Assembly (NCBI GenBank): GCA_019915015.1
Contig: JAHBBC010000011.1
Location: 1,054,001-1,118,000, forward strand
Direction of reading: 5' to 3'
Origin: Auriscalpium vulgare
Lineage: Eukaryota > Basidiomycota > Agaricomycetes > Russulales > Auriscalpiaceae
DNA: 64,000 nucleotides
The position numbers were made by a program, and so were the translations under genes. Below, piece after piece: positions 41,165-52,379 of the stretch. Below the pieces are notes generated by a model, which was given only the letters and a program-made list of their open reading frames with translations, was not told where the DNA came from and searched no databases. How positions within the stretch are numbered: the first letter of the stretch is position 1; every line of letters begins with the position of its first letter.

Positions 41165-43935
41165 CTATAGCACCCCCAACGGATCGTGTAACGACCCAGT
41201 CTTGGCCGGCGGCGTTTGTGCGGGCGCATTTGGCGTGCCCGCTGCAAGTGGAGGATATGTGGGTGGTGTCGGCACTGTCGGCGCACGGATGGTCGATGCG
41301 CGTGGGGGCGGCGCGAGCGACGGCACGCTCGCACCGAACCCTCCAGAGCTCGAGAAGTTCGAGCGCGTGTAGTTCCACGGCGCCCGGGGAACGCCGCCTC
41401 GCGATGTCGACAGCGACTCCGCGGCGCCGTGGGACGACTCTAGTCGCGGTGTGTTGAACGATGATGAAGGGTTTCGGGAGGGAGGAGGGGCAGGCTGCGG
41501 GACTGGGTCTGGCTGTGCTGCTGGCGGTCGCGGCTTCGGTGCGCTCACAGGAGCTGGCGTGGGGACCAGCGTCGGCGGTGGGGAGATGATGGCCTTGTCG
41601 AGCGAATTTCGATCCGCCGGGTTGCGCGGCGTGCTCGCTGCCTGGTCCCGCTGCACCCGCTCCTTCTCTGCCTTGCGCGTCTCCGAACGCCGCTTCAGCT
41701 CCTCCTCGCCCACCAGCCGCTCGTCCTCGATGTCCGTCACACTCCCCAGCAGGACATCGCGCACGTACGCCAGCGATTCGAGCGCCTCCCGTTTGCTCGC
41801 CTGTACCCGCTTCGCGCGGTCCGGCTCCCCGCCCTCGTCTAGGAGCAGTGTGTCCACAATCCAGCCCATGGACTCACCGAGCCGCCGCTGCAGCGCCTTC
41901 ATGTCTGAAACGTCTCGCTCCATCTCGAAGCGAGTCCGTGGCTCCCACGGAGGGCGCTCTTCAACTGGTCGCTCATCCAGCAACGGGTACGCAGCATAGG
42001 CTGCAGACGGGGTTGGAGGTGTGCGCACGAGGTTCGCGGCGATGTTCGCTGGCAAATTGCGCTGGCAAGGAAATTAGCGAGCCGCTCGCCTCGACAACTA
42101 TTGCAACGTACCTTGATCTCCGAAACGGCATTCATGAACGTCTTGTTGATTCCCAGTGCCTCACCACGGTCTAACAATCCTCGCGCGAGGACCTCGAGCT
42201 GCCCGCCAGTTGCCCTCCCGAGTGATTGCTTGCTGGCACCCGCCTCCGGTACATCACTACCAGATAGACTCTTCCTGCGCTGCGCCTCGCCTGGCCTTCG
42301 TCGGCGTGTGGGCGGCGGCGGTGGCTCGGGAACTTCAGTGGGGATGTTCAGGATGTTGCGGTTCTCGAATACAACGGCAGCTCCCGTTGACGGGCTGGGG
42401 GACATTTGCAGGGTCAAAGCTTGGCGTAGTAGAAGTGTCGCATGATGGGGAGTCGAGGCTGGTTGAGAGATGGTGGTAGGAGGGGTCGGGTAGCGAAGCA
42501 GGTATGTTAGCTGAGCGCTGTAGTCAGAGGGTATTACTTTGGTGAAGCGTCAGTCTTAGCTACCACGCGTAGAGATTCACTCACATCTATTCCGAATGCG
42601 TATGAGCATAGCGACGCATATCCAAAGGCTGAGCTCGAGCGACGGATCGACAGCAAACAGCCCGTCCCATAATACCATCGCATCGTGCATATTGAACTCC
42701 CGAGTGAACACCAGCCGCAACCATCGACTGGGCACGTCAGCCACATCCAGCAGACCCAGCAGACCCTACTCACATCCCGTAAATCTGCGGCTCGATGCCC
42801 TCCGCCTGCATGCGCTCCCACAGCGCCGGGTCCACGCCCTTCAACATCTCGCGCTGCACACGATTGCACGCGTGCAGGATGGGCGCTACATACGGCTCCG
42901 CGGCAACCTGCCCGTCTGCGACGTTCAGCGTGACGTGCCCGGGCACCGCCTGCGCGCGCGGAGCCTCGCGCCACTCGTACCAGCGTGCCACGCCGCGCAT
43001 CACGCTGCTGAAAAGCGCCCATGCGTCCGCAGCGACCCAGCGACGGGCGCACAGCTCCGCGAGTGCCGCATCCGCGTCGCCGGCGCGCTCAGGCAGGGAG
43101 TCGTAGTCGATGGCGTAGTAGAGCGGCGCGAGCAGCTCGTGCATTCCCTGCCGGTACCCGATGTCGGGGTGCAGCACAGCGTGCAGGTAGAGGATGTGGG
43201 TGAGCTGCGTCTGCACGGCCGGCGCGCGGAAGTAACCGATGTCGGGAAAGCTGCGCCATTGTCAGATGGGTCAGTGCAAAGTCGGGTGGGCACGCACGTC
43301 CGCTCCACGTCCTGAGAGATCGTCTTGCGAAGGTCGACGGCGGCGAACCACTCCGTCCATGGGTTCTGGATACACGACGGCATGAGTGGCAGACATGTAC
43401 CGGGGGGACGCGTCTACCTCGTCGTGCAGGCTCAGCGGGTTGTTGCGCTCCAGGTTCGTTGAGCTCGGGCCCTTGGCCGGCGCCGCGTCGGTGCCGGGCG
43501 CGATGAAGCCCTCCTCATAGCTTCCGTCCGGCGCGCGCATCTTCTCGAGGAGCAGGTCCGTGAATTCGTGCCGGGACGCACGCAGGGTCTCAAGATACGT
43601 CAGAGGTGCTGGTGGCAGCTCGGGCGGTGGGTGAAGGGGCTCCGGAGGTGTCAGGAATATCTACATGACACGAATGAGGGCAGCTCGAGGGTGAGGATGC
43701 GCAGCGCACCTTCCATGCCAGGCTCCGTCCTGGTACACCAACCGATGCGTCGGAGGGCTCGAAGAGGCGGGCCCCGAGTGCGGCATCCCTAATCTTGGTG
43801 AGACTGGTCCCCGAGTGGAAGAGGTGGTCGTATGCCTTCCTGGACGGAGTGAGTGCTGCGGCGGCTAGATAGCGGGCGGGCGCAGTACCTGATGTCCTCG
43901 ATGGGCGGCCGCGCGCCCTTCTCAGGCGACGACAT
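41165..43935 (-). CDS. TBC1D5-like Rab GTPase-activating protein
   Basis: Eight exons (43935-43889, 43839-43710, 43660-43418, 43365-43298, 43250-42774, 42727-42585, 42536-42112, 42061-41165) give 809 aa. The TBC domain spans about 135-385. It has the N-terminal 'NPLSLHDENPW' element, the arginine finger in 'TISQDVERTF' and the glutamine finger in 'GYRQGMHEL'. The domain ends with 'RLVFTREFNMHDAMVLWDGLF'. The order and the 'SLAWKIFL' lead-in resemble TBC1D5, which inactivates Rab7 and works with retromer. The C-terminal half is Pro/Ser-rich with a predicted helix (about 540-620). The intron at 42537-42584 uses an AAAG acceptor to keep frame. Confidence 0.88.
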
Positions 43936-44349
43936 GAAAGAACAGCAGACTGTAGCGGCAGTGGATGCTGCGAGCCGGAGGTGATGAGTAGAGAATGATG
44001 CAGTGCGGGGCAGCGCCAATTGAACGGTCGGCGCCGAAGTTCCGTCAGCTATCTGATTTGAAGGTCGAGCTCAGACATCGTGCAATTTACATCCAATGCA
44101 TAAAAAGGAGATAAATCGATTGAGCTAGGATACACGAGGGGTTGTAACAATAATGGTCCATGAAAAGAAAAGAAAAACTATTAATGGGAAGGGAAAAAAG
44201 GGCGGTGGTAATACAATCTGCTGGGGTCAGAGCGGCGGCGAAAGTGCAACGATAGCGTAAAAAGAATTAAGTAGTAGGGCAATACAATCTAGAGAGTCAG
44301 AGCGCCTTCGAAAGCATAACGATAGCAAGGTCATAGCAAGTGAGTAGCA
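43936..44349. other. Spacer and 3' region of the zinc-finger gene
   Basis: No gene. It contains an imperfect direct duplication of about 47 bp just downstream of the zinc-finger stop codon. Confidence 0.5.
44210..44327. repeat. Imperfect direct repeat, two copies 71 bp apart
   Basis: Copies start at 44210 and 44281. Both begin AATACAATCT, contain GTCAGAGCG and end in AACGATAGC. They lie in the probable 3' untranslated region of the minus-strand zinc-finger gene. Confidence 0.7.
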
Positions 44350-45527
44350 TTAGAAGAATTCGTTGTAATCTGAAAAGCTTGACTCCACAATTGGGAATGC
44401 GCCGAATGAGTTGAATGGCATGAAGTCGGCGGATGAATGAGATGCGTTAGGATTGCCTGACACCATGTCGAGGCCACCGGAGGCAGGCATGAACTGCTGT
44501 TGTGGCGGCATTGAGATGACCTCAACCGCGTCGAAGTGCAGTGGTATCGCAGTCTCCGCCCCGCTGAACCCGCTGTCGACGTAGAGCAGAGTATCGCGGC
44601 CCAGAGACGCGCTGGTATCCCAGTAGACTTCTTCAACAGGCAGGCGCAAATCGACCAGGCCCAGCGATTTCCTCAACGCGTCAACTTCCGTGTTGACGTA
44701 CGATCCAGTGAAATATGAGGATGACTCGGCGGCAGGGTCGTTGTGCCCATAGTAGGCAAGAAAATTGGTCAAGGGCACTGCCTTGGGGTCGGTATCGGGG
44801 ATGGTGGAGTATGGGCAGTCGTACTCGGTGTACGTGGGGGCGCCATAGGCGGGGGCGATTGCAACAGACAGGTCTGATGAGGAGGAGTTGGAAGCGCTGT
44901 AGAGGCTCGCAGCCGATGATGACAATGGGAAGGAGTCCAGCGAAGGTGAGAGCGGAGGGGGTGTCTGAGATAAAGCAGCCTTAGTCTCTTCATCGCGTGC
45001 TCGTTCTCTCGCACGCTCGAGAATAGCGGCCTTCGTGTCTTTCGCCGTCATCTTCTTCGGCTTGTAGCCATGCGTCCTTTTCATGTGTCGCAGGACGTAG
45101 CCGCGCTGAGTGCTCTTGAAGTTGCAACCTTGATAAGTGCAGGCCGTCTTCACGAGTTCGCTGACGACACCAGTCAATTGGTGCTGTACAATTCAGAGAG
45201 CTGGGGATGCTCACTGTTTGCTACTGATGTGCGTGTTCATATTCCCCTTCTGCAAGGTCGTATATATGCACTCGTCGTATGGGCAATGGAGCAAGCTGTG
45301 AGTGACGTTAGGCGGGTACAACCGTCTAGCTGGCGATCGGACGTACTGTTGTTCGGGATTATGAAGCTTTTTGTGGCGAGGCATATCGCCAGCGTTCGCT
45401 ATGACGATGTGGCAGATATCGCACTCCACGAAGCGTTTCCTCTGTAAGGATCGGTCAGTATCGAGAGAAAGCCGGCCAATGCAGAGGAACGTACTGCATT
45501 GGGGCCCGAGTTCCTGATTGCAGGCAT
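44350..45527 (-). CDS. C2H2 zinc-finger protein with three fingers
   Basis: Four exons (45527-45495, 45441-45347, 45295-45215, 45160-44350) give 339 aa. Three N-terminal fingers are read: C-x2-C at about residue 18 ('CDICHIVIANAGDMPRHKKLH'), C-x4-C at about 47 ('CPYDECIYTT', histidines split across an exon junction) and C-x4-C at about 77 ('CTYQGCNFKS' with 'HMKRTH'). A basic stretch follows, possibly a nuclear signal. The remaining 220 residues are Ser/Asp/aromatic-rich and acidic, like a transactivation region. It is likely a DNA-binding transcription factor; targets are unknown. The exon breaks fall inside finger 1-2 and 2-3 linkers and keep phase. Confidence 0.85.
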
Positions 45528-47935
45528 GGTCAAGGACTGAGTTGGATGCGGCTGGTGAGATGTGGAGGGGCGTCTGGTGTGGTGAAGGGGAGTCTGGTCT
45601 GGGGGTACGTGTGAGGGGCTTTGGTGTAGGAGGCTTTGGTGCGGAGTGGGGTTGGTGTACTGAGGGAAGAAAGCCGTGTACTCGCCGTTTTGTAGGGCCC
45701 TGGACCGTCGCCAGCCAAGTCAAAGCGCAAGGTGCATAATTGCCGTCGCAACGACCCATAGTACCTTGAATTTGGTCAGCGCATGAAATGAGGGCCTGAG
45801 CTCGAATCATCAAAGCGTAAGGAACGTAGCAGTGCCGGCCACATGCGATGCAGCCACCTCGCCACTCGATTTTGGCGCGCGGTCAAAGCGTCCCTGCCGC
45901 ACACCCCATAGGCGCCCACTACGCAAGCCCAGGACAAGGCGTCCTGCTGCAGCTCCAAGACCAAGGGACATCGGACTGTCCGTTGATCGGCCGACAGGCA
46001 GAATCTGCGGGAGCACCAAAGACACCCAGATATTCAGCTGGCGCCGACAAAATAGAGGTCGCCAGCGGTGGTCAAGAAGAATAGTTGTCTCAGTTGATCG
46101 CCTCTTTCGTAGATTGTTGTCGGAATGTTCCGAGAACGAAGGAACCGGCGGGGATTGAATTTGACGGTGGCCTCCCTCGTGCGATACAAGTACCTTCGAA
46201 ACCCTAGGACAGCGCACTCCTTAGCGGTAGTTGTTGCCGGCACGCCCAGAGGGACACGGGAAGGCGTGCATCCACAGCATAGGAGAGCACTCCAGCCAGG
46301 CAGGCAAATTGAAAACGCGGTGGTCACGCCGGTCATTTTGGTCAGATCCGGTGGACGAACATGCGGACCCACAGAGGCACACAGTAAGAGCAACTTCCGA
46401 AAGGCGGCGCACCAGCAGTCCGCTGCGATAAGACCGCGGAGTTTGTCAGATCTGGAATCATGCCATGCAGAGGACACGCACCTGCAATCCTTCCAACGAT
46501 CATTTAGCCACTCGGGATCGGCCACCGCGTAGGTGACTACTAGGTGTGCATCAGGGCCGGCGCACGGCCTCAAGCCTGATAATCGGACATGCTTGCCTAG
46601 AAGGCGGATGGACGCGCGGCCTCACTGTTTCCCAACATGCGCACGGGGAAACCAAACTTCAGCGAGCGCATCATCCCCTTGCTATCCTATGTCTGCCTTG
46701 ATGTTGTGATTCCACATGCCTGCCGCATTGCGTCCGGACGGTCTCGTCGCGCCGAAGCCACTCGTCAGCCACCCACCGCTCTGCATGCACCCGCGCCACC
46801 AAAATTACCGACGTCCCGGGCAAGGTGTTCTCCTGAGGGGCGGATACACTGTCACAGAAGAGGGTCTTCAGCGGGATTCGCGGAGATTTGCTGGAAATCA
46901 AACAGTGGCATTAAGATGGAATATCACGCGTCGAAGTGGAAATGGAATTGTCGCCCATTAAGACCACGGAGCAAAATTGATTCGTATGCAATGAATGTAT
47001 TGACTTAGTCGCCGTCACTTGCCCGATAGGTAGCAGCGAGAGGGTGAAGAAGACACTTCATACCTGGCGCAAGCCCTATCCAACTTCAGTGGCATCGCTG
47101 CGGCAGGAATTAACATTAGCCAGGCAGACATCCACAGTGCACGCACATAAAGAATGTGAATTCGGCCAACTGCCCTCCCTCCTCCGCCTTCGCCTCATCC
47201 AATATTTAAGGACCTTCAACAGGATGGTTACCCAAGCTTCATACTTAACTTTTGATGTGAGAGGATTAGCTCGACGCCTCTTCGCGCTCAACGAATGTGG
47301 ATGTCAACCGCAAGGTAAGGCACTGTTGTGACACTGAGTGATCGGCGGGTACGGGCAGCGTACGCCCGAAGAGCAGCATCTGGAAGAAAGCGGATGACCT
47401 GTGTGACGCGTTTCAATTGTGGTTCAATTGTAGGCGTGCTGCGAGGGTAAGTAGGGCGCAGCGTGGCCAGGAACGTGCGGACGACGGACTTCTTGAAAAG
47501 GCGAAGGCGTAGAGAGGTCAATTGTGGGTGCGTTTGTGGAGAGGGCACGACGCGTGTCACGGTCTTGCCAATTGACTGCGCGATAAGATTAGATTATCTC
47601 GTATGCGCTGGTCGTTCCGACTCGAGTGCGACCGCTCCTCTACTACTAGTACGATGTCCTGTCGCAGAAAATGCGTGGATGTTGTGCTCAGGCTGCCAGT
47701 GCGGCGCAGGAATTCGCGAGGGAGATCCAACCATATACTATGTAATAGATCCTAGAAGACATTGTTCTGATTCAGGCCAGGCGGTATGCGTACCAAAGGC
47801 AATTACAATTCTACCACAATACTTACATTGCCTCGACACGGCTTCGACGGCCGACAAGCAACGTATGAGTATCTACCATTTCTCCGGCCAATCCTCTCCC
47901 AAACCTATGCAACGATCCAATGGTTTCCCTTCGAG
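45528..47935. other. Gene-poor region
   Basis: About 2.4 kb with short overlapping ORFs on both strands, none with a recognisable domain or convincing splice pattern. The longest (minus strand 46034-46573) has biased composition. No tRNA, rRNA or clear repeat was found. It may be decayed sequence. Confidence 0.5.
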
Positions 47936-49989
47936 CTACTTGCATTGGCTACTGGTCAGCGTCAGCGACCTACTCCGTTCACCCCGCAAACCCATCCACT
48001 GCCAGACTGTCCCGTCCAGCCCCGGGTAGGTATCGGAAAATATTTCGCGCGGGGCGTCCGAGCGCTTAGGCGCAGGTTTGGGAGTATCTTCCGAGTCGGG
48101 TTCCGGTGCACGCGTCCACGCGCCTTTACCCCCGTCTGCATCCCACCCGATCCGCCGCGCGATTTTCAGTTGGTCGACCCAGGGGCCATAGGTCCACCGC
48201 CAGTCGTATTCTTCGTCGTCATGGGTATTGGACGGTAGTGGCGGCACAAGTGGCTCCAGGTCTACCATGAACCTCATCCGTGTGGAACGCATTCGCATAA
48301 GGTAACCCTCGTCTTCATTGCGTGGGAAAAGAGGGAGATCATACGGAAAGCGTGCCACGAGAGTCGAGACGCTGAACGTTCACGGAGTCAAATTTCCAAT
48401 GACAAGCCACAGGAGCCTGACAGGAATTGCAAAATGGTATTCAGACGCTGCAACGCGATCACGCTAAATGACTCACCTCCGTTGGAAGGCAGAGAAACCT
48501 GTGCGACGCTGGATAAACATACAGATATGTGTCGTCCAGTTGCCACTCCGGTGTAGTATGGACGTTGCCTGAGCTCTCATCCAGGCACGAGAGCCGTTCC
48601 ATGCCCAATGGGAACGGAGGAGCGTGTTCCAGCTTGCCGCGCGACATAAAGGCAACGTATATTTCATGGGGGGATGTCGTACTTGATCCGCGTAGAATGC
48701 TGTGCGGAGGACAACGGCCGGCCGGAACCAAGTGGCCCACTCGACCGAAGACAGCTCGGGGTCCTCCCAGAGGTCGGGGTCGAGGCGTAGGCTGTAGCCT
48801 TTCGATGCACGCGCGAGCATCGAGTCGGATGTAGATGAGCTGTCCAACTTGCACAGGACATTCCGGGATCGCCGAAACACGAGGTTCAGGCTCCTCCGCA
48901 GGCAGGGGTGCATCGGCGCCGTCGTCTAGAGTGGGAAGCACCAGGCTGTTTACTTCGTCAGAGAGTGCGGCGTCGCGTAGAACCGCAAACGCGCCACGAA
49001 ACTCGGAATACGCTAGGGTATCCGTGAATCCGAGCCCACGGGGCGTGATCAAGGAGGTCCCCAAACGCCTTGGGCAGGCCCTCCGAGTCGGAGAGCAGCG
49101 CACCGTTACATGACATCTTGCGTTGCATGACCTGCGCCATGCGGGAGAAGAACGTGCCGTGGTTGCACGCGTAGTCCCATGGGAGTCCCCCGCGCAGCGC
49201 GAAAAGGAGGCAGTAGGCGAGTGACTCGACATCATCGCGAGGGTTGAGCTCTGACACAGCGGAAGTGAGCACGAAAAGGGACGTTGGATGGCAAGAACTT
49301 ACCGAGACCCTTGTGCGCGTTGACGCTCGCAAAACGCGTAGTCCCTACGATGTACTTGTGTCCCACCCCAGGCACCTTGCCGTCCGACTCGAGGGCGACA
49401 AAAGGGCGCGCGAGGCCGAAGTCGATGAGATATACAGAAGATGGGTTGCCTTCGCGCGTCAAAATGTTGCTCGTCGTCACGTCGCGGTGCACGATGTTAT
49501 GGAGGCGCAGGTGCTCGAAGGCGGACAGCTAGTGCGTTGAAACGTCTAAGTCGGCGGCTAGTAAGACAAGGACGCATATGCTTACAATCTGTTCACCCAC
49601 AGATGCAACTGCAGATGCTGAAAGCTTGCCGTGCTTCCGAACGATGTTTTCTAGGCTAGGGCCAAGGAGCTCTTGCGCGAGATATTCAAAGTATTGATCC
49701 CGCCCGTACGCATATATTTCAGGGATGGAAGGATGCCGTTGGAGCAGCTGAAGAACGGATGCCTCATGTTCAAGAGCAGGCCGCTTCACTTTGGATGGAG
49801 CGCGACTTTCCTTAAGGGCGACCACAGCCCCAGACGTTGCGCCCTTGGCCATGTAAACTCTTCCCTGTGAAGAGAGGTCGAATCTTGCTGTGTATATAGA
49901 TTAAATGATCATACATAACTACCAGTCCCCAGGGAGCTTGATTCATCCAAAATATGGTATATGCGCTGGTTGCTCGGGCTTGAAGCCAT
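47936..49989 (-). pseudogene. CK1-like protein kinase with four single-base frameshifts
   Basis: Exons 49989-49923, 49887-49586, 49528-49303 and 49250 onward encode a casein-kinase-1-like fold: 'VALKESRAP', 'HNIVHRDVTTSNIL' (catalytic loop), 'VYLIDFGLARPF' (DFG), 'GTTRFASVNAHKGLG' and 'LNPRDDVESLAYCLLFALRG'. After residue 240 the family-like text jumps frame four times: extra base in a C run (49040-49043), extra A near 48797, missing base in a C run near 48668 and extra A near 48383. The conserved-looking tail continues to a stop at 47936. All four lie in short homopolymers, so either decay or sequence error is possible. The first intron would be only 35 nt (49888-49922). Confidence 0.7.
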
Positions 49990-50774
49990 ATCGAAGTCGG
50001 TCCGAAGTCGATAGTTCAAGGTCTGGCGGAGCCTGAATATTTGCATTCCCGCGCCGGGCTATGTACGTAATTCGTTAGGCTCGTCGGATCAGCCCCTTCA
50101 ATGGGCGGCTGCCCACGGCGGCGCGACGTGCCTACCGCGTCGTCCGCGTGGTGGCTTCAACACAAAGACGGCTGGGATGTACTACGAGGTGAGCCTTAGT
50201 GACGGAACGACTGTCTTCCGCGCAAGGTCGGCAACGGAGACTAGAGGTGAGCCACATTCCGTTCCCGCTCGCGCGGTACGCTGAACGGACGTCAGCGCGG
50301 ACTGCGGACTCATGTACATGGTTGACGCGCTCACTGCGGGTCTGCTTGTGCTGCTGCGCGGACAACTCCACCGCACGTGCAGCTCACAGTGCAGGCGTGG
50401 GCCGTGTGAGCGTGCCGCCAGCGGCCAGACCCGCCAAACGCTCGACGCGTTTTGTTAAATTGCGCCAGAATAGCAGCCCGTGACGTCGCGTTGGCCCGCG
50501 CCCACGCACAAGCACGCCTGCACGGCTTGCACTCTCACTGAGCTACGCGGAGCTCTGCTTGTTCGTCGCCCTGACACCACTCCCGACCACGTCCTCCCGC
50601 TTTGGCCTGTACTTCGCAATAGCAGATGCCGATGGGGTCGCAGCGAGCGTCTCGCGGCAGTTGGGTTCAAGCGAAATGAAGGCATGCTTGGGGAACAGGC
50701 CCTACATATTGTCACGGCCATGCAGGAACTGCCAGCAGAGTAAAATAGGGCTCTGTAAGTCAATATCTTGCTCT
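49990..50774. other. Intergenic region upstream of the kinase
   Basis: No gene or RNA recognised in about 785 bp. Small ORFs on both strands are unsupported. Confidence 0.5.
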
Positions 50775-50782
50775 GTGGCGCT

Positions 50783-52040
50783 TAGGGAAGAGCACGGGTA
50801 TACCGCGGGTAGAGATTCACCAGACCGCACCCGCACCCGCCAAACCCGTACCCGTACGGGTACGGGTGGCATACCGACCCGTCATCTGTGCGGTTATCGC
50901 GGTGAACCGCGGGTACAAACGGCGGTGCGGCGGGTGCCATGAACCCGCGGTCAAAACAGTGATTTGAAGGACAAATAGCTAATTACAGGCCTCGTCAGCA
51001 TTGTCACCTCCCCTTTTGCCTTGAAAGCTTTGAGACTGAATTGCTTGCTGAGACCAAAACCTTCCAGCACCATGATCTGAGGGCACAGTTGGTAGATCAG
51101 ACGATGAAAATACCTACAATTGCTTACCAGGGAAGTCACTAGCGGCTGAAGTCGAGTCAATCTCGCTCGACACCTCGTACACCAAAATCCTGTGAGCCCG
51201 GCTCTGACCTCCTTTGCGGTGCAGGTCACACGTTATGGAATGGTTAAGGAGCAGATGGATGCAGTGAAGCCAGAATCGGGGCTGCAGTCGTGGAGTACGA
51301 AACACGCTAGGACGGCTGGTCGGGCACCCGAAGAAATTGGACCACAGTTCCGTCAGAACCAGATACGTCCCGAAAAAGCACTAACCACTCACTTTTTGCA
51401 GGTGTCTAGCTTCCCGAAGCAACCGCCATCCGGCCCTTGAGCACGCACCCGGCAGATCCTCGCCCTCACCAACTTGAATGTCTCAGGTATCCTGCGCTGC
51501 GCAATGCGCACCCCACGCGGCTGTCTTCCGGTATGGTGGTCATGCTGATGTCATGATGGCCATTTGATGAGGGTGGAATTGAGAAGAATGGGAGGACGGA
51601 GAGTGCCCTCTTGCCGCCAGTGGGGAGAGTACTTAGACGATTGGATCGGGGCCGTCGAGTTGGTAGCCATGCATATTGGATTGTCACGAGAGGCCTCGAT
51701 AACGCGCGAGTGAAGCGAAGTTCGTGATGCCACTGATCAAGAAGGGACTTCACAGCCCCCGGTACCGCGAGCAGAGTCGCTGACGCGCCTTGTTGATTGA
51801 ATCACGTGCACCGCGCTAATGCCAGCACTTCAACTTCAACATAAGGATCACGGTGCGATTCCTAGTATTTCTATGCTGTCTACGCATGGTCTGAACTTGA
51901 GCAAAAATAACGTGGTAACCCGCGATACCCGCCGTACGGGTACGGTATGCCTGCGGGTGGCCATATTCTACACCGTACCCGTACCCGCCATACCCGTGGC
52001 TGATATACCGCGGTTTAACCCGTACCCGTGCTCTACCCTA
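50783..52040. mobile_element. Non-autonomous hAT-like DNA transposon, 1,258 bp
   Basis: The two ends are inverted copies of TAGGGWAGAGCACGGGTA (17 of 18 bases match). They are flanked by an exact 8-bp direct duplication GTGGCGCT at 50775-50782 and 52041-52048. An 8-bp duplication with TA(G)GG-type ends fits the hAT superfamily. Sub-terminal regions on both sides (about 50,815-50,940 and 51,915-52,020) are filled with ACCCGTACCCG-type words in both orientations, probable transposase-binding sites. The interior (about 50,950-51,900) has only short ORFs and no recognisable transposase, so it would depend on a partner element elsewhere. Confidence 0.88.
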
Positions 52041-52048
52041 GTGGCGCT

Positions 52049-52379
52049 GAGGCACAGACTGACGAACCTTTACGGTCCCAGCTTCTCCCGTCACATCTTC
52101 CTCCAACAAGCACACTGATTCTCCCCGGCCACATCGAGCTCTGTCGCTGCGCTTTTGGACCAGCGGAGCGTGTCGATCGATTCAACTTCTCGGAGGTTTC
52201 GTGTGTTTGAAACAGGAAGGTACGCGATTATTCGCATTGAAGTGAATCGCGCACGCTCTGAGGCCCACCGTGAAGGATTCTCCAGCCCTGCTCGCTGCTG
52301 CGGATGTCAGCGCCAAGCGCCACTGGCAGCGAGCACTCCATCTCTACCGCCAGCCGCCTGTTTTCCTCCGCCCCAGTCG
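52049..52379. other. Spacer between hAT element and BCS1 remnant
   Basis: About 330 bp; no gene recognised. It may include the decayed promoter or first exon of the BCS1-like gene. Confidence 0.4.

Noticed and set aside
46034..46573. 179-aa minus-strand ORF
   Set aside because: No family resemblance, and other frames over the same bases are equally open.
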